Made by a program: the position numbers and the translations under genes
Part shown: one piece after another, positions 12,215 through 25,804 of the stretch
Layout of the letters: every line of letters starts with the position of its first letter
Position numbering within the stretch: the first letter of the stretch is position 1
Origin: Marthasterias glacialis
Lineage: Eukaryota; Echinodermata; Asteroidea; Forcipulatida; Asteriidae
Direction: 5' to 3'
NCBI GenBank assembly: GCA_911728455.2
Contig: OU452233.1
Coordinates: forward strand, 8,008,505 to 8,072,504
Length of the DNA stretch: 64,000 nucleotides
Notes under the pieces: model-generated
Databases searched by the model: none
The model's input: the letters and a program-made list of their open reading frames with translations, nothing else
What the model was told of the DNA's origin: nothing

Positions 12215-13499
12215 TGAATTTGTATTTGGAACTACAGTGCCAGAGCCTCCCAAATTAGACAACCTCCTGAACAGGGGGTTAGTTGGGGGACGTGGGGTGA
12301 AGCACCCACCATTTTGTGTACAGAAACTGACCACATAAGTTCCTCACAAACTACAGCTTAAATATTCCACTCATTCTTACAGTGCCAAAAAAAAAAAAAA
12401 AATCCCAAACTCAACACTAACTTTTAAGGGTAATACCAAGTTTTTTAAAAAAAGCAATAATTTTGCTGTAGAAAGTTTGTTGACCTTTGTCATGGTGCAG
12501 CCATTTTGAAAAAATGTATTTATTTAATTTCTTTGACCCCATCACATCAGTGCAGCTAAACTGAGGCTGGGAGAGGAAAATAGTCAGGCCCCTGTTTGGT
12601 TAATGGTTAATCCCGGCGGTTGATTATTATTGCACACAGGGATCCTGACAAAAATAGGTTTTGCAGTATGATAAAGGTCCATTCAACCATGTGCCAGTGC
12701 CTATGTAGAAAAAACCTGTTAATGTAAAACAAGTGAAAAAAATCGTAAGTAGGGAAAGCTTGTGTAAGCTGGGTCTTCTATGTACACCCATGTTGCCTAA
12801 GAATGAAGGTACCCTGTGCGTGTCGGTCTCGCTACCATGGGTAGTACGCCGTTATCGATACCTCTCTTCACTAACCCCTGGCAGGGAAGCACTGAAAAAC
12901 AATGCTGATTGGCTGCAACAGATGACTGGTCTTCGAGCATGCTTGTATTTTGACGCAAATGCAAGTATTTTGACGCGATTCCACTTCAGATGAATCATGT
13001 TTTTTTTGTTTTTTTTACGCAGTCACCCTAAACCGCATAGTTAGACAGGTCACATGATCAAAGAAGAATGAGAAGGGACCAGTTGGTGATGAATTTATGC
13101 CTTTTTTGCCGCTCGCTCTGCGTATATCAGAACGGATCAACCACTGGACTGTTTGAAATCTCACATATTTGGGGAAGTTTTATTGTCACAATTCCACGGG
13201 TTATGAATGAGAAAGGCATGCTGGGAAAAAAATGACGCCGCGAGATTGAAACTCATGGGAACGAGGTTGTTGTGCATGTATGATTGATTCAATTAAACTC
13301 TTGTGTCTTTACTCTCCAGAGAATGTACCTCAAAAGTATCAAGCCCTAATTTCATTGCTCTGCTTGCCGTAGGAGGGAAAATGACGCTTACGGTTAGCAG
13401 GAAAAAAACACGCTTAATGGAAGCGTATTTCACAGGTTACTAAAGAATTTCTACTGGTACTATGCGTCCTATTTCTCGCGTACACAGCTAGCGTAGTTC

Positions 13500-13714
13500 C
13501 TGTAAGCAGAGAATGGTGGCCATAAGCGCAGTAAGCAGTGCTGCATAAGCAGAAAATAGTGCTTACACTTTTGCTCAGCAGAAATGAGCAGGATACCAGT
13601 CACACATTGTACCGAAGACGTGGTAGTTTGGCTGGTAACCTTATTCTGGTAAGCATAATTTTTGTTGTGCCTAGCTACTTTTTGTGCTCAAGCAGTTCTG
13701 TGAAACTGGGCCCA
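13500..13714 (+). repeat. Hairpin repeat (CTGCTTAAGC family), degenerate copy
   Basis: Contains the family's internal sequence: CAGAAATGAGCAGGATACCA, GGTAGTTTGGCTGGTAACCT, TCTGGTAAGCATAATTTTTG, and the end AAGCAGTTCTGTGAAACTGG GCCC. Confidence 0.6.
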
Positions 13715-15660
13715 GAGGTCACAAAACTATTTCATGTATGTTTTTTGGGGAAAGGCCATGGTCTCTTTCTGTTTAAAGGACACTTCCATTAGAACCTGGG
13801 AATGCATATTCAAATAATTTAAAGGGGCACTAAGGCCAACGCCACAGCAGTGAACTGGTGAAGGCATATCAAGTAAAGTGGGATTGATGATTTCACTTCT
13901 TGGAGCAAAGGTTGTATCCCCCGAAGTGGATTTTCAGACTTTTTATCCGAGTTCAGACTTTTTTGTCTGCCTGGTGGAAAAAAAAAAGGTAGCTGTTGTT
14001 TTCTTCAGTTGTTAAGAAATCCTGCTCATTGATTCAGTGCTTCTTTTGCACTGTGGATGCTGTTCCAAGAAGCTCCTTGGAATCTTTGAACTCCAGGGAT
14101 TTATCAAGAGGTTGAAATGTCATCGTTTCAACATACCTCCTAAAGTTTGGATCTTAGTTTCAGACCTTTTGTCAGCATTGACTCTCACCTCTGGACATGA
14201 TTCCCGTTTAGATTCAGGAACTTTGCATCAAACAATGAACATGGAACTTCGGAAGCCCTCTCTTATGTAAACTAGGAATTGTTTATCATCTCGGAAGACA
14301 TTTTAGCAAAAATGGACACTGACAATATTTCCTTGCATTTCAAAAACAAAAATTGTATTTGTGATGAACAGTTCACTTGATATTGATTTAATTTGACTTG
14401 TTCTTGATCACTCTAATTTGCAGTTACAAAAACCACAGTGAAATCTTACCAATTTTGACTTCATCCTATCACCCCAGAAATATCCTTCAGACATCCAAAA
14501 GCCCCCCCTCCCCCGAGAAAGAGAAATCTGTCTAGTTTTCAAATTCGTGGAAATAAAAACGGTGAATTCGTTTTGTTTTCTCGGTTGAAAGAAATGTGTG
14601 GCTGACATGAAATCCCAGCCATCGTTTTCATGAAGAAACGATTAAGGCCTTGCGTCAATAAACCTGTTAACGATAAAAAAAAAAAACGTAGCTTTGAACT
14701 TTGCGTAGAGATGTTCATATAGACAGCATTGACAAGATGCTGTATAAAAAAGAAATGATCTTGCAGTAGATAGTATCAGCTAGTTTTTGGTTTTCTTTTT
14801 TTTTTCTTGTAAACTTAACACCAATTATCTCAGGGATTGCCATGTGTTATGTGATTTTACTTAAGTCCAGTTTAGTCTTGAGGATGCAGCATAGATAGAA
14901 ATATTGCAATTTGATTTCAGATGTTGAAATTCTTAATAAAAAAAAAAGGTGGAAGAAGTCGTCTCGAATGCACAAATGTTTACAAAGGGAGAAGAAAAGA
15001 AAGCGATTGTGTTTTTTTTTTATGTTCTATGCATAGATTTTAAGTAAACGAATCCTAGTTTACCATAAAGCTACTTGGTTTGTTACATACGTGTGGGGGC
15101 GGGGGGTAGTGTGTGTGTAGGGGGGGGGGGCTGTGTGGGTGTTATGCTGTGTGTTCCATGATTACACTCAAAATGTGGTTATTGAGTTTGAACAAGTCTC
15201 GTCTTTTTGAGCTGGGGAATTGCTTTTCATTTTTGTAACCTGCTTACTGAAAAGCTTTGAATGTTTTGGAACTCACATTTCAGAATTCATGCGGGAAAAA
15301 CTCAATCCAATACGTCAGAAAACATTTCTGGCAATTTTGTTGAAGCGCTGGGAAGCTTGCGCATTCCTGTGTGTTCCATGAGTGATACTTCCAACCGTGC
15401 AAGTCGGCCATGTTAACTTTGAAATTACTTTTCTCGGGAGCATGTTATATTCGTGAAAAGTTGAGCGTTGCGTAGGAAGACTTCTTTGTCACTAAACCAT
15501 GTTGTGCTTCAGAATAGAAGTTGGATTTGATGATGGCATTACCCTGTCTGGTGCCCCGGGTACCCTTTGACAATGATTGTTCTATAAAGTCTCTTTTCAT
15601 TTAAAAAAAAAAAAAGGGTCACCGACCATTCTTCCCAGCCTTGGTATTGTCACATCAGGG

Positions 15661-15850
15661 TCCAATTTCATAGAGCTGCTTAAGCAGCAAACAGTGCTGA
15701 GAAATTTTCTGCTAAGTAAAAATAAGCAGGATACCAGCCACAAGTTGTACATGTAGAATGGTATTTTGGCTGGTAACCTTAGTCTGGTAAGCACAATTTT
15801 ATTATGCTTGGCTCCTTTTTGTGCCTAAGCAGCTCTTAGAGATTGGGCCC
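15661..15850 (+). repeat. Hairpin repeat (CTGCTTAAGC family)
   Basis: Starts TCCAATTTCATAGAGCTGCT and ends AAGCAGCTCTTAGAGATTGG GCCC, so the arms are inverted repeats. Internal matches to the 23161 and 13500 copies include AAGCAGGATACCAGCCACAA and TTTTGGCTGGTAACCTTAGT. Confidence 0.7.
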
Positions 15851-16514
15851 AGGTTTTTAACGGAAGAAAAGCGAAATGGGCTTCATCATGGTAAAAATCT
15901 TATACTGTGGAAGACGTTCTTAATCGTGGCTTTGTTGACTGAAAGTTGTTTTTGGAAAAAGACGCCAAAACAACCTTAGTGTATGTGGTGTACATATCAA
16001 CTTCACATTAGTTTGCATACGTTTTATACCTGATAAAAAACAAAACAAATTAACAATTGCAATTTTTTGTAAGAAATTTACTTTAATATCAGTGTGATCT
16101 TTTTGTTTGTTTAAAGACAGAGTACAAAGAGTTTGTTTGTTCCCCACAGGGAGTTTGGATTTGAATGCAGTGTAAGTTCTGGTACATTAAGTACAAATCA
16201 CAGTCGAACAAGTGAACACAAAATTGTTGCTTGATTTATAAATAGATTCAACCCCCCCCCCCCCAAAAAAAAACAACGTTTTTTTTTAAGTATCCGTTGA
16301 GCTGAAACAAAAACCACCAGATGCATACAACTGAGGGAGTATGTTGAAATCTTATTTCAGCTTATTAATTCTTAGCAGTTTTGGGTGTGTTAATTTTCTA
16401 TGAGTGCCTCATGATTGTTATTTATATATTTTGTTTTGTAAATCACCATAAGGTAGATATATCTTACAAAACTTGTTGTTAAAACTGAACCCAAAGCGTC
16501 GAAAGACCAATTCC

Positions 16515-16691
16515 GGGGCCTAATTGCGTGGAGCTGCCTAAGCGCAAAAAGTAGCTAAGCACAAAACAACTTTGCTTACCAGAATGAGGTTACCAGCCAA
16601 ACTACCATGTCACTCGTACCATACGTGACTGGTTTCCTGCATCTTTTCACTTAGCAGCAACTTGTGAAGCGAAATTTATGAAATTGGGCTC
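16515..16691 (-). repeat. Hairpin repeat (CTGCTTAAGC family)
   Basis: Starts GGCCTAATTGCGTGGAGCTG and ends ATTTATGAAATTGGGCTCGG. The interior has GCTTACCAGAATGAGGTTAC and CAGCCAAACTACCATGTCAC, the family's reverse-orientation text. Confidence 0.65.
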
Positions 16692-19486
16692 GGTCTATCA
16701 GAGATACTGCTAGTCATTTTTTTCCCTTCCATTTTAATGAAATATAGAATGAATTGATTGTTAATTTGTAATGTTTTTTTTTTTCGGATTTATTATCTCC
16801 ATAAGAATGAAATGCAGTCTGAAATATTCAAACCTTTGTGTAGTCGGGTTGCTGCTAAGCTACAGCATTGTTTTTCTTCTGCATCTGTTTTCGCAAAAAA
16901 AAAAAAAAAATAATAATAATAATAAATTTATAGTGACGTTTGTTAAGCATAGTTAATTCCCAGATTTTGACTTTGGGGAAGTTGGGAATGTCGGATTAGG
17001 TTCGGTAATGCTGGTTAAGCACAACAATTCGTTAGGCACGGATAGGTCTTGGTACAGACCCCCCTTGCACTGCTGTCACACGCAGCCACTGTCTGCCCAT
17101 GGTCTGCCATTTTAGGAGTCAAATTACATGGAAAGAAAGGATGCATGCCTAACCACATGCATATCCTCTAAAATGCGCACTCCACGGTAACACACGGGAA
17201 TCTGACTTCTGAAAATGGCGCAACCAAGAAGCACGGCAGGCGATTTGGGTCAGTGAAAGGAAGAAGGAGCTGCACTGGGTTAAGGGCTTGTCTTAAGTGA
17301 GACGTCGTCTCCGTGTAGGCTGGGGACTAGAGCTAGTTGGAATACATTGCAAGTAGGATGAAGATGTGTAACTAGTTTGGGTTATGGATGTCTCTGTAGT
17401 GATCCACCGAACTAGTGTGTTGACGAGTGAAAGCATAAAATGTGAATGCTGGTCGCCGTGTATCATTTGTGACGAAATGGAACGTTGGGCACTGTTTCGG
17501 GAAGTGTTGTGTAGCAACCTTATTGGCGAAGCAAACACTTGGGGTAACCAGTTAAAAGAAATTCATAATAGACTACATTTACAGGGATACCAGTTTTCAG
17601 GCAATAGCCTGAATTCAGGCCTTTTCTTGTGAAATTATGGACTTGAGTTCAGGCTTTTTCATGTAGAATGAGGGTGTCTATGCACAATGTTCAGGCTCTG
17701 TACAACAACCTGACTGGCGTCCTTGCATTTATGATTCAAAGAGGTCGAGCATTGAGTCAAAAACCTTGTTTTGTCCAAAGTGGCTTCTGGCTCAAATAAG
17801 TAGGAAGTATCACTCTATCATCTTGGTCATGTCCCCAATGTTCAACAGCAATCGTTAACACTGATTTTTTATCCTCTTTAAAGGAAACAGTCTACTTTCC
17901 CCCGCCCAGCCTCCATTTCGTTACATTGCTTTAGATGGAAGGAAAACAAGGTGGCGCTCAGTGACAAGAAACATTGTCAAACGTGCTGTCCTGTTTTACC
18001 CCCCAAAAACTAAAAATAATAATAAATGAGCATGTAGCAGTTTTTGACATCTTTCACCTGGTTGAGTTGCTACCGTTGTTTAGGTTTTTACAATTTAGGG
18101 TATTAGTAATATAGTGTTTTTGTATGGGGTTGTTTTTTTTTCACCACTAATTGTTTGTTATGATATCTTTGTGTTGTTTCCCTAACGTCTCGTCGTGACA
18201 TAACATAATGTTCCACCATAACTTGTCTCACTTGATCACACTTTTAAGTTTATAAGTATGTTTATACAATAAGTAATAAATTTGTGACCAACATTTAGCA
18301 GAAAACCTGACAAAAAAATGTAAAAAGAAGAAAAAAAAATAAGGAAAAAAAAAAAAATAAGACTGAATGACAGAACATTTTGTACTCACAAATTGTATTT
18401 ACTTGTTTCAGCTTGACTCTATTGGAAGTAGCCAGGTTGAACTTTGTATATTGTAAAAAAAAACTAATTTTTTCTGATGTTTTAGATAAAACATTAAGAT
18501 GGTAGAATATTGTGTATCTAAAGTCAGATATTGTATTAAAAAGATGATGTAATATTTTTGTTTCTGTGAATTGTCACAGAGGTCATAGCTGCAATTTTGT
18601 TTTTTCGTTAAGAGAAAAAAAAAACATGTTAAAGCAGATCTGGTTTATTTGAATCTAATGCAGTTGTATGAAATTCAGAAAATTCTGTGCATACAATTTT
18701 TTTTTTTTTTTGCATTTTGTCGTTTTTTTTATTGCTCACGTCTCTAACGTGCGACTCTCCGGTCGGTCGTGCAAAGAAGACGACGATAAGTCATTCCTCT
18801 GTGTGCATAGTGTTTAGACTGTATCCGGGTTAGGAATAGATTACTGTTTAAAAAGGAAAAAAAAAGTTGTTTTAGACGGTCAACACAAACAGATGGAGAA
18901 TGTAGTGTCTATCTTTTCCTGTTTTTATAATAGCTTTTTGGATTGATTTATACAAGTAATGAGGAGGTTTGCACATTTCATTTTTTCAAGAATTGAATAT
19001 TATTGAAGGTAGTTTCTTACTTTTTTCCTCTCAATTTGGTATAATTGTACATTGTCACTTTATTTATGAAATACATATTTATTGCAAAAGCAAACACTTG
19101 AAGATGACATTGTCTCGACTCTCATTAATGTTATCTTTGCAACCATCGGTCAAAAAAAACAAGACGACGTACCCCTTCTTACTTATAACTCCTTGACTTC
19201 GGAATTTCTGCATGTGTATGGACGGAATTGTTTGTTTGTCATTTTGATACTGTACAAAATCAAGGGCCATAAATGGCTTTGCTGTCCATTTGAGTTGTGC
19301 GCGTGCAGCCATAAATGGACTCAACGGAGTGAAAGAGTCAAGTTAAACTAGGGAAGCTAAAAAAACAAAAAACAAATAGCCAAATTTTCTTTGCTCACCC
19401 CAACTAATATATATATTTATACATATATGACTGGAGCCCCCACAATCAAAGAGGTTTGGCATTGCACAAGACCACCCTCCAACATA

Positions 19487-19590
19487 GAGCTGGTTAGCTC
19501 AGTTGGTTAGAGCGCACATACGATATTCGAGAGGTCACGGGTTCGAGTCAAGGAACAGCCAAATCTTTGCTCACCCCAATTTTTTGATAA
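19487..19590 (+). repeat. tRNA-derived SINE fragment
   Basis: GAGCTGGTTAGCTCAGTTGG (A-box-like) and ACGGGTTCGAGTCAAGG (B-box-like) are followed by AACAGCCAAATCTTTGCTCA CCCC. The T arm does not pair, so it is not a working tRNA. The tail text (GCCAAA..CTTTGCTCACCCCAA) also occurs at 19378-19405, just upstream. Confidence 0.55.
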
Positions 19591-20748
19591 AAAAGAGCTT
19601 TGTTCCCCAAAACGTCAAAGCTCAACCCTGTCACTTTTACGTAAACTGGGGAAATTTGTCCCCTCCGCAAAAACAAAAACCAATGCTTACTCCTTGTAAT
19701 ATTTCAAGCAAGTTGGAGAAGTTAGGGTCAACAAAATGATGAGACTTGCCCTCTTGTGATTTTGACATCAAATTGGAGGAGCTTATCGCTTCTGTCAAAT
19801 CAAAGACTTAAGTCTTTGATTTGACCCTGAGCAAATCTGAGAAGTTGACTCCAAAATCCCTTTAATTTGAGATAAATTTAGAGACAACTTTTGGTTTGGT
19901 CCAACTTGTTGCATTAGTTATCCCCCGAATAATAAATACAAATAAATAAAAATACATAACAATAAATAAATGACCAGGCTGACCTTGTCGAGACATCGAG
20001 GCATTTTATAGCAATTAAAAAACATGCTTATTGACAAAGCGATGACACCCAAGTTTTTTCCTCAATTGCAAAACTTTATTTCAGAAAATCTGTTTACATT
20101 TGCACATCAATATAACAAAAGAAAAAAAAACAAACAATGCAGTATACAATGTTTAACAAGCAATTACTCATTAACACAAAAGTCAAAGGATAACACAGGA
20201 CTATGTGGTTTGTGATAATGTATAGCATATTAGGAAGTTTTAGATGCACGTAATATACGTGTAATGTGAATGGTAGCATGTGAAATTTTCTTGTATCACA
20301 CAATGCAACATTCTCACACTCGTATTAGTGTAATAAACCTTTGCGAGTTGTATGTAGATCTGAATAATGTCTGGTACAATGACTTGCTTAGTCACAAGTG
20401 ACCACTTAAACTTGATTTTCCTCAGACTAGAGACATTTTCTATGTCACATGGATGGGGGCAATCTTTTTGTGCAGTTACATACATGTAAGAGATGGTGAA
20501 CACCCATACACAATGTGTTCACATGCTGAAAAGTGTGCCCAGTTTTTAATTTTTTCTCTTTACTCAGACGACAGATTGAGCACAAATTTTCACAGTTTTT
20601 TTTTTCTTCATGTATACACTGTGAAGCACACAAAGTAAGACCACTGCACTATCAGCTTTACCAATCCTGTATTTTACCTTTAAAGGAAAAATAATGATCT
20701 TCAGTTGGCAAAATGACTGACATGTAGTCTGGATGCCCTTGTTCTACT

Positions 20749-20749
<1 letters not shown>

Positions 20750-20812
<63 letters not shown>
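20750..20812 (+). repeat. (TTTC)n microsatellite
   Basis: About 16 uninterrupted TTTC units. Confidence 0.95.
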
Positions 20813-21427
20813 ATACCATTCTGTAACAAATGCAACAATTTCCATCAATCTCCAGACAAATACGTACTTGCTTTAAATAATACTAATTTTCTGGATAACT
20901 ACGCACGTGTTGATGCTGGTTTGCAAGGAAGTTAAAGCTTCAATCCCGGTCATATCTCGTTGGGCCTCCCACCCCTTCCCTGCCCCTGATGAACATTGGC
21001 TCTCACTGCGCAGTCTGCACAACTCCAGTTGGGATAAACAACACTGAGTAGGGGAGCGAGGGACGGGGGAGAGTTTTATGATTTTCTGTCTCAGTGGCCC
21101 AAGTATTTTGGCCGGGATTGTAGATGGTGTAAAATATACATAATACATGTCTTATATGCACTGCTTGAACAATTAAAAGAAAATAATAAAATTTATATAT
21201 ATACATGCATGCATGCAATGATTAAAATCTTTGCAGATAATATCGTCGCTTCGGTGCAAAAACGTTGTATCTCGCACGAAAATGATATGTGCATGAACGG
21301 TTTTGTGTGGACATCTGGGTTATTTTATGCATGATATGAAGTTTTTTCAAACTTGCGTGTAACGAGATTTTTTGCACTGACGTGACGATAATTATGTGAA
21401 TACAGGAATCTATTAAACTACCAGTAG

Positions 21428-22060
21428 TTTAATATGGTTAAATGTAGCGCTTACGACATCTGCTCTAGAATGTGGGGGGTCGTGGGTTCGAATACCACTT
21501 GAGTATCCTGTGGAAGACAGGACTTGGTTAAAACTAGCAGTTAAAGACACCTGCTCTAGAATGCGGGGGTCAGGGGTTTGATTCCCACTTTAGTATCCTG
21601 TGGATGGCAGGACTCTGTTAAATCTAGCAGTTAAAAACACCTGCTCTAGAATATCGAGGTTGTGGGTTCGAATCCTATCCAAACATCCTGTAGAGGACAG
21701 GACACTGTTAAATCTAGCAGTTAAAACGTCTCGTCTAGATTGTGGGGGTCGTGGGTTCGAATCCCACTTGAGTATTATGTGGAGGACAGGAATCCAATAA
21801 ATCTAGCAGTTAAAGACATCTGTGCTAGAATGTGGGGGTTGGCGGTTCGAATCCCACTTGAGTATCCTGTGGAGGACAGGAATTGGATAAATCGAGCAGT
21901 TAAAGACATCTGCTCTAGATAGAAGTGGGTGTCGTGGATTCGAATCCCACACGAGTATCCTGCAGCTAAATCTAGCAGCTAAAAAAGACATCTGCTGGAT
22001 AATGTGGGGGTCATGAGTTTGAATCCCACCTGAATATTCTTTGGAGGACAGAATTTAGAC
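21428..22060 (+). repeat. Tandem array of about seven ~90-bp tRNA-like units
   Basis: Each unit reads roughly AATCTAGCAGTTAAAGACAT, CTGCTCTAGAATGTGGGGGT, CGTGGGTTCGAATCCCACTT, GAGTATCCTGTGGAGGACAG. The B-box/T-arm core (GGTTCGAATCC or a close variant) recurs near 21485, 21575, 21665, 21754, 21844, 21937 and 22016, so the period is about 90 bp. Within units GTGGG-TTCGAAT-CCCAC forms a perfect T-arm-like hairpin and CCTGT-GGAGG-ACAGG a second one. The A-box is poor and no acceptor stem closes. I do not recognise a named family. Confidence 0.8.
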
Positions 22061-22649
22061 TGCACTGAGTTTACAGTGCCTATATCACATCAGTGCATGG
22101 GTAAGAGATCCCTAAAGGTCATAACCTCTATTTTGCTAAAAAATTCATAACACTCATTAAATCTACACAAAGCACAAACAAAACAATTACACACGATCTG
22201 GCAAGTTTGATCTGCTCCCGAACATAGCAGCCTTGGTCCCAAAGTCTTGTTCAAAAGTTGGAACTACATGTTTCCTGCTATAGTTTAATCCTTTTAAACA
22301 GTAAATTAAGCTCAAGTTCAACCCTGGTATTAAAGAACATTAACCGATAAAAGACACAACAAAAATTGAATGGAATGTTGTTTTTACTTACTGTGAATTA
22401 ACCGTGTCCAACAGCAATTTCTGACTATCAATTAACGACCATATAAAAAATAAGGAAGTAAGTTGCATCCTTACATGTTTTAAAACATAGAAGACTGTTT
22501 TGTGAGAACAAAATGAACTTTAATATATCAACACTCAGTGAAATTCAGGAGAGCTCTTCGCTCACACACCGCAAAACCTTTGTATTTGTTTTTGTACATC
22601 TTGCACTTCCCCATTTTAAAGAAGGCACCGTGCATATACTGATATTGGC

Positions 22650-22905
22650 GTGTAATGGCCAAACAGTCCAGTGCATGCCCACAGGACTTGAAGCTCTGGT
22701 GGATAAGTCATTGGGGTGTGGGTTCAAATCCCGGGCATGACACTTGTGTCCTGTAATTGCTTCTAAACACTCAGGAGTAAATGGGTACCTGTGAGGGCAG
22801 AGATGGTTCATGTGATTGATTTAGCTTGGTGCGCTACATACTTAGCAGCACGGGCTGCATTACTCCCCTGGGAGCTGAGATGGTTCTAAGGAATGAAATA
22901 AAATG
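22650..22905 (+). repeat. tRNA-derived SINE
   Basis: A tRNA-like head with a B-box (GTGTGGGTTCAAATCCCGGG) and GACACTTGTGTCC is followed by a body containing AGTAAATGGGTACCTGTGAG, GTGCGCTACATACTTAGCAG and TACTCCCCTGGGAGCTGAG, with an A-rich end. It resembles SINE bodies common in marine invertebrate genomes. Confidence 0.65.
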
Positions 22906-23160
22906 GCCAAAAGTGACTGCAGTAAATGTGAGTGTCAAAATTGGCGGGTACCAGCGCTTTGTCGAAATTGGTGGATACCGGTGGTTTACAATTGTCCATT
23001 ATTATCATCACCATGCTGAGGGCATTTCCAAAGTAACAATGTACGCTTGAATGACAAACGTGGTGTTCTGAATGATTTAAAACGTGCAAATATGTGAATT
23101 GGCAAAACATCATGTCACAATAAACCTTCAGAAAACCGGCTTTCCTGATTCCTCTGGTAG

Positions 23161-23353
23161 GGGAACAATTTCATAGAGCTGCTTAAGCACAAAAAGTAGT
23201 TTAGCACAACAAAACTATGCTTACCAGAATAAGGTTACCGTCCAAACTTCCATGTCACATGTACAATTTTTGACTGGTATCCTGCTCATTTCTGCTTAGC
23301 AGAACATTTTTAAGCAATATTTTCTGCTTAAGCAGCTCTATGAAATTGGGTCC
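23161..23353 (-). repeat. Hairpin repeat (CTGCTTAAGC family), best-preserved copy
   Basis: The left end CAATTTCATAGAGCTGCTTA and right end TAAGCAGCTCTATGAAATTG are perfect inverted repeats. The interior contains GCTTACCAGAATAAGGTTAC and GACTGGTATCCTGCTCATTT. Other copies are at 13500, 15661, 16515 and, diverged, 30937. A 21-bp fragment of the end also occurs at about 5930. Confidence 0.75.
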
Positions 23354-25629
23354 TGGTGTCTCCCCTGCCCTGATAATCTGAGCGTGGTGTTAAAAATCCC
23401 AAATCAACAATTGAAGCAAAATTTACGCAGCCTGTAAACTGACAAGAATGCTGCCCTCACACTAATGCCCAACGATTTCCATCTACATATCCAAATTGTG
23501 AGTTCTTGATACACAGAGATCGAGGGCAAAGCTTGTGCATAACCCAAAATGAAAACATTTCATTTAGTATTAACCTTCATGGGTAGTCTTCTCAGTGAGG
23601 TGGTGATAATGGCCACCAAATGAGCGAAGTGGTTACTTAAAGTAGCGAGGTTGGACGCCTCGCATTTGAATTGCCAGGGGAAACACTGCTTATGGTCAAT
23701 GTAATGTATGTCGCCCTCACTCATTTGAAATTCAGAAACACTGCTTTCATATGCGTACAGATAATGCATTATATACAGCAGCTTTGCAGGTTACATCATC
23801 ATTTACAATGGTCTCTGTACTGAATTTATCAATCGGACGGAATTTCAAACATTTTTTTTCGAGTTTCTCTTTATTTATATCAACACAATCAGAAAAACTT
23901 AAATGTTTAAGACTATTTTACAAGAATGAGACGGACTTATTGTGGAATGGAATACCTTTGTACTTAGTACTTTATAGTTGGCGGACGGAATCTGCAGCGG
24001 GCTTGATCTGCTCCTCTACGCGTCAGTCAGGAATGTTATACCGCCCTCTGGAGTGTCTTGCTTGTTCTGATGGCGTCTCAGTTTCACCTGAATATCATTT
24101 TAATAATAAATGTTAACTTTGTGATAAAGACAAGGGCGAGGTGTACAAAACTTTGAACAGGATTTTCAAGTTTTCTGCGTAGCTACGTTTTTTAAAGTCT
24201 TTTTGGTGACTTTTCTTGAACTCCTTCCTGTATTGCATAGTCATCAGCCTCTTGTCTCGTCTCGTTATGTTTGGGGCTTCATTGTTATTTATATTTTTAT
24301 TATTTATTATTTGACCAATACAAATCAAACAATTATTACACAGAACAAGTACATGAACACGGAACAAAAAGTAAACCAAAGCAAGTAACCAAGAAAACAA
24401 ATAAATAAGTAATTAAAAAAATAATAAAAAACAAAACAAAACAAACAAACAAACATGAAAATAAACATTTATTTTACTTTTGTGGCTCCCCAGCCCACGT
24501 AACTGCAAAATTGTTCTTGGTTATTTGTTTTTGTCATGCATGTTTTTGTTATTCTGTCAATTCTGCCGTGTTTAGGTTTTTAATTTATTTACTTACTTTG
24601 GGTTTTTTTCTTCTCAAGATCGTCTTTATTGCTTTATTTTAGTCCTTGTGCATTTTGTGTTGTTTTGGTCCATTTAATAATAATAATAATAATACAGTAG
24701 TAATTCAAAAGTGCTTGTTTCTCAATTGTCTATGTTATGTCTCTAAAAATGATAAATGGCGTTGTTCAGTTTTCTACGACACTAAAAGAAATGAAGACTA
24801 AACATTGTTTCACCCCATTTTTCTATGACATTTTCAGAGAGTAAATGGTGTTTTCCGTATTTTTTCTCCATGGCATTTAGAAACAAAGAATAAAGAAGGC
24901 AACCAAGTGATTTTCTGCAAGAATCTGCTTGTCAAATTGCAAAAGCCAGAGCTGGGGTACCAGTGGGTTTCAATAAAGAGATTTGTCTTCTGCTCACAAC
25001 TGTTCATAAAACATGTATTAGACGTAGTAATTGCATAATTCTTTTGTCTATTACCCTTTTACATAATACAGCGGGCAGATGAAGGGGATGTGCCTTCAAT
25101 GATACAACAGGGCTCGAATTTGGAGGAAAAATCCACAAGACCGAGGGGGCTTGTAGCTCAAACATTTTACTGGACCAGAAATCTTTTCACAAGACCAGAA
25201 TCAAAGTGAGAAAAAAAACTATCTAACAAGTTTAGCATATAAACTGTTTAAAATAAATAAATAAATAAATAAACAAATAAAAGAAAGAAAGAAGATTTAC
25301 CTAATTTGTTGAAGGGTAAGTACATGTGTACTTCAATACTTGACAATATTTATCCGTTATTCGTCATTTGTTTTTCCCACAGATATTACATATAGAGGTA
25401 TTATAATTCAATTGAAAAAACTTGACTGCTAGACTTATCCAGTCATGAGTTTACTGGCCCTTTACAAGCACGGAGTCTGGCACACACTTTTACAATTTAG
25501 AAAATTGCTTGATACTCTACTTTTATTTTTTCAAAGGACAAATCTGCGATGGCCCTATATCATATAGCCAGAGATCTTTCTCATGACGTACACGTAATCA
25601 CAGTGTGCCAAATTCCATGCTTGTATCAA

Positions 25630-25804
25630 GCCTGATTGCTTCGTTCTTGAAAGGGCAAGGGCACCAAGGCATTTTCTCCATGGTAAAGGGCACCTGTACG
25701 AGGAACTTGTACATTTCTAGTGGAACATATTTCAAGGGCACCAAGGCAATGACCAGGGGCAACAGAGGCAATCGTCTCCATTGCCTCCGTGAAGTATCAG
25801 GCCT
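25630..25804 (-). repeat. MITE-like repeat with CCTGAT ends, copy 4 (inverted)
   Basis: The reverse complement of the family: begins GCCTGATTGCTTCGTTCTTG, contains GGGCACCAAGGCATTTTC, and ends TTGCCTCCGTGAAGTATCAG plus G. Confidence 0.75.

Noticed and set aside
23751-24116. 121-codon plus-strand open frame
   Set aside because: Low-complexity flanks, no recognisable motif, no splice context; likely chance in AT-rich DNA.
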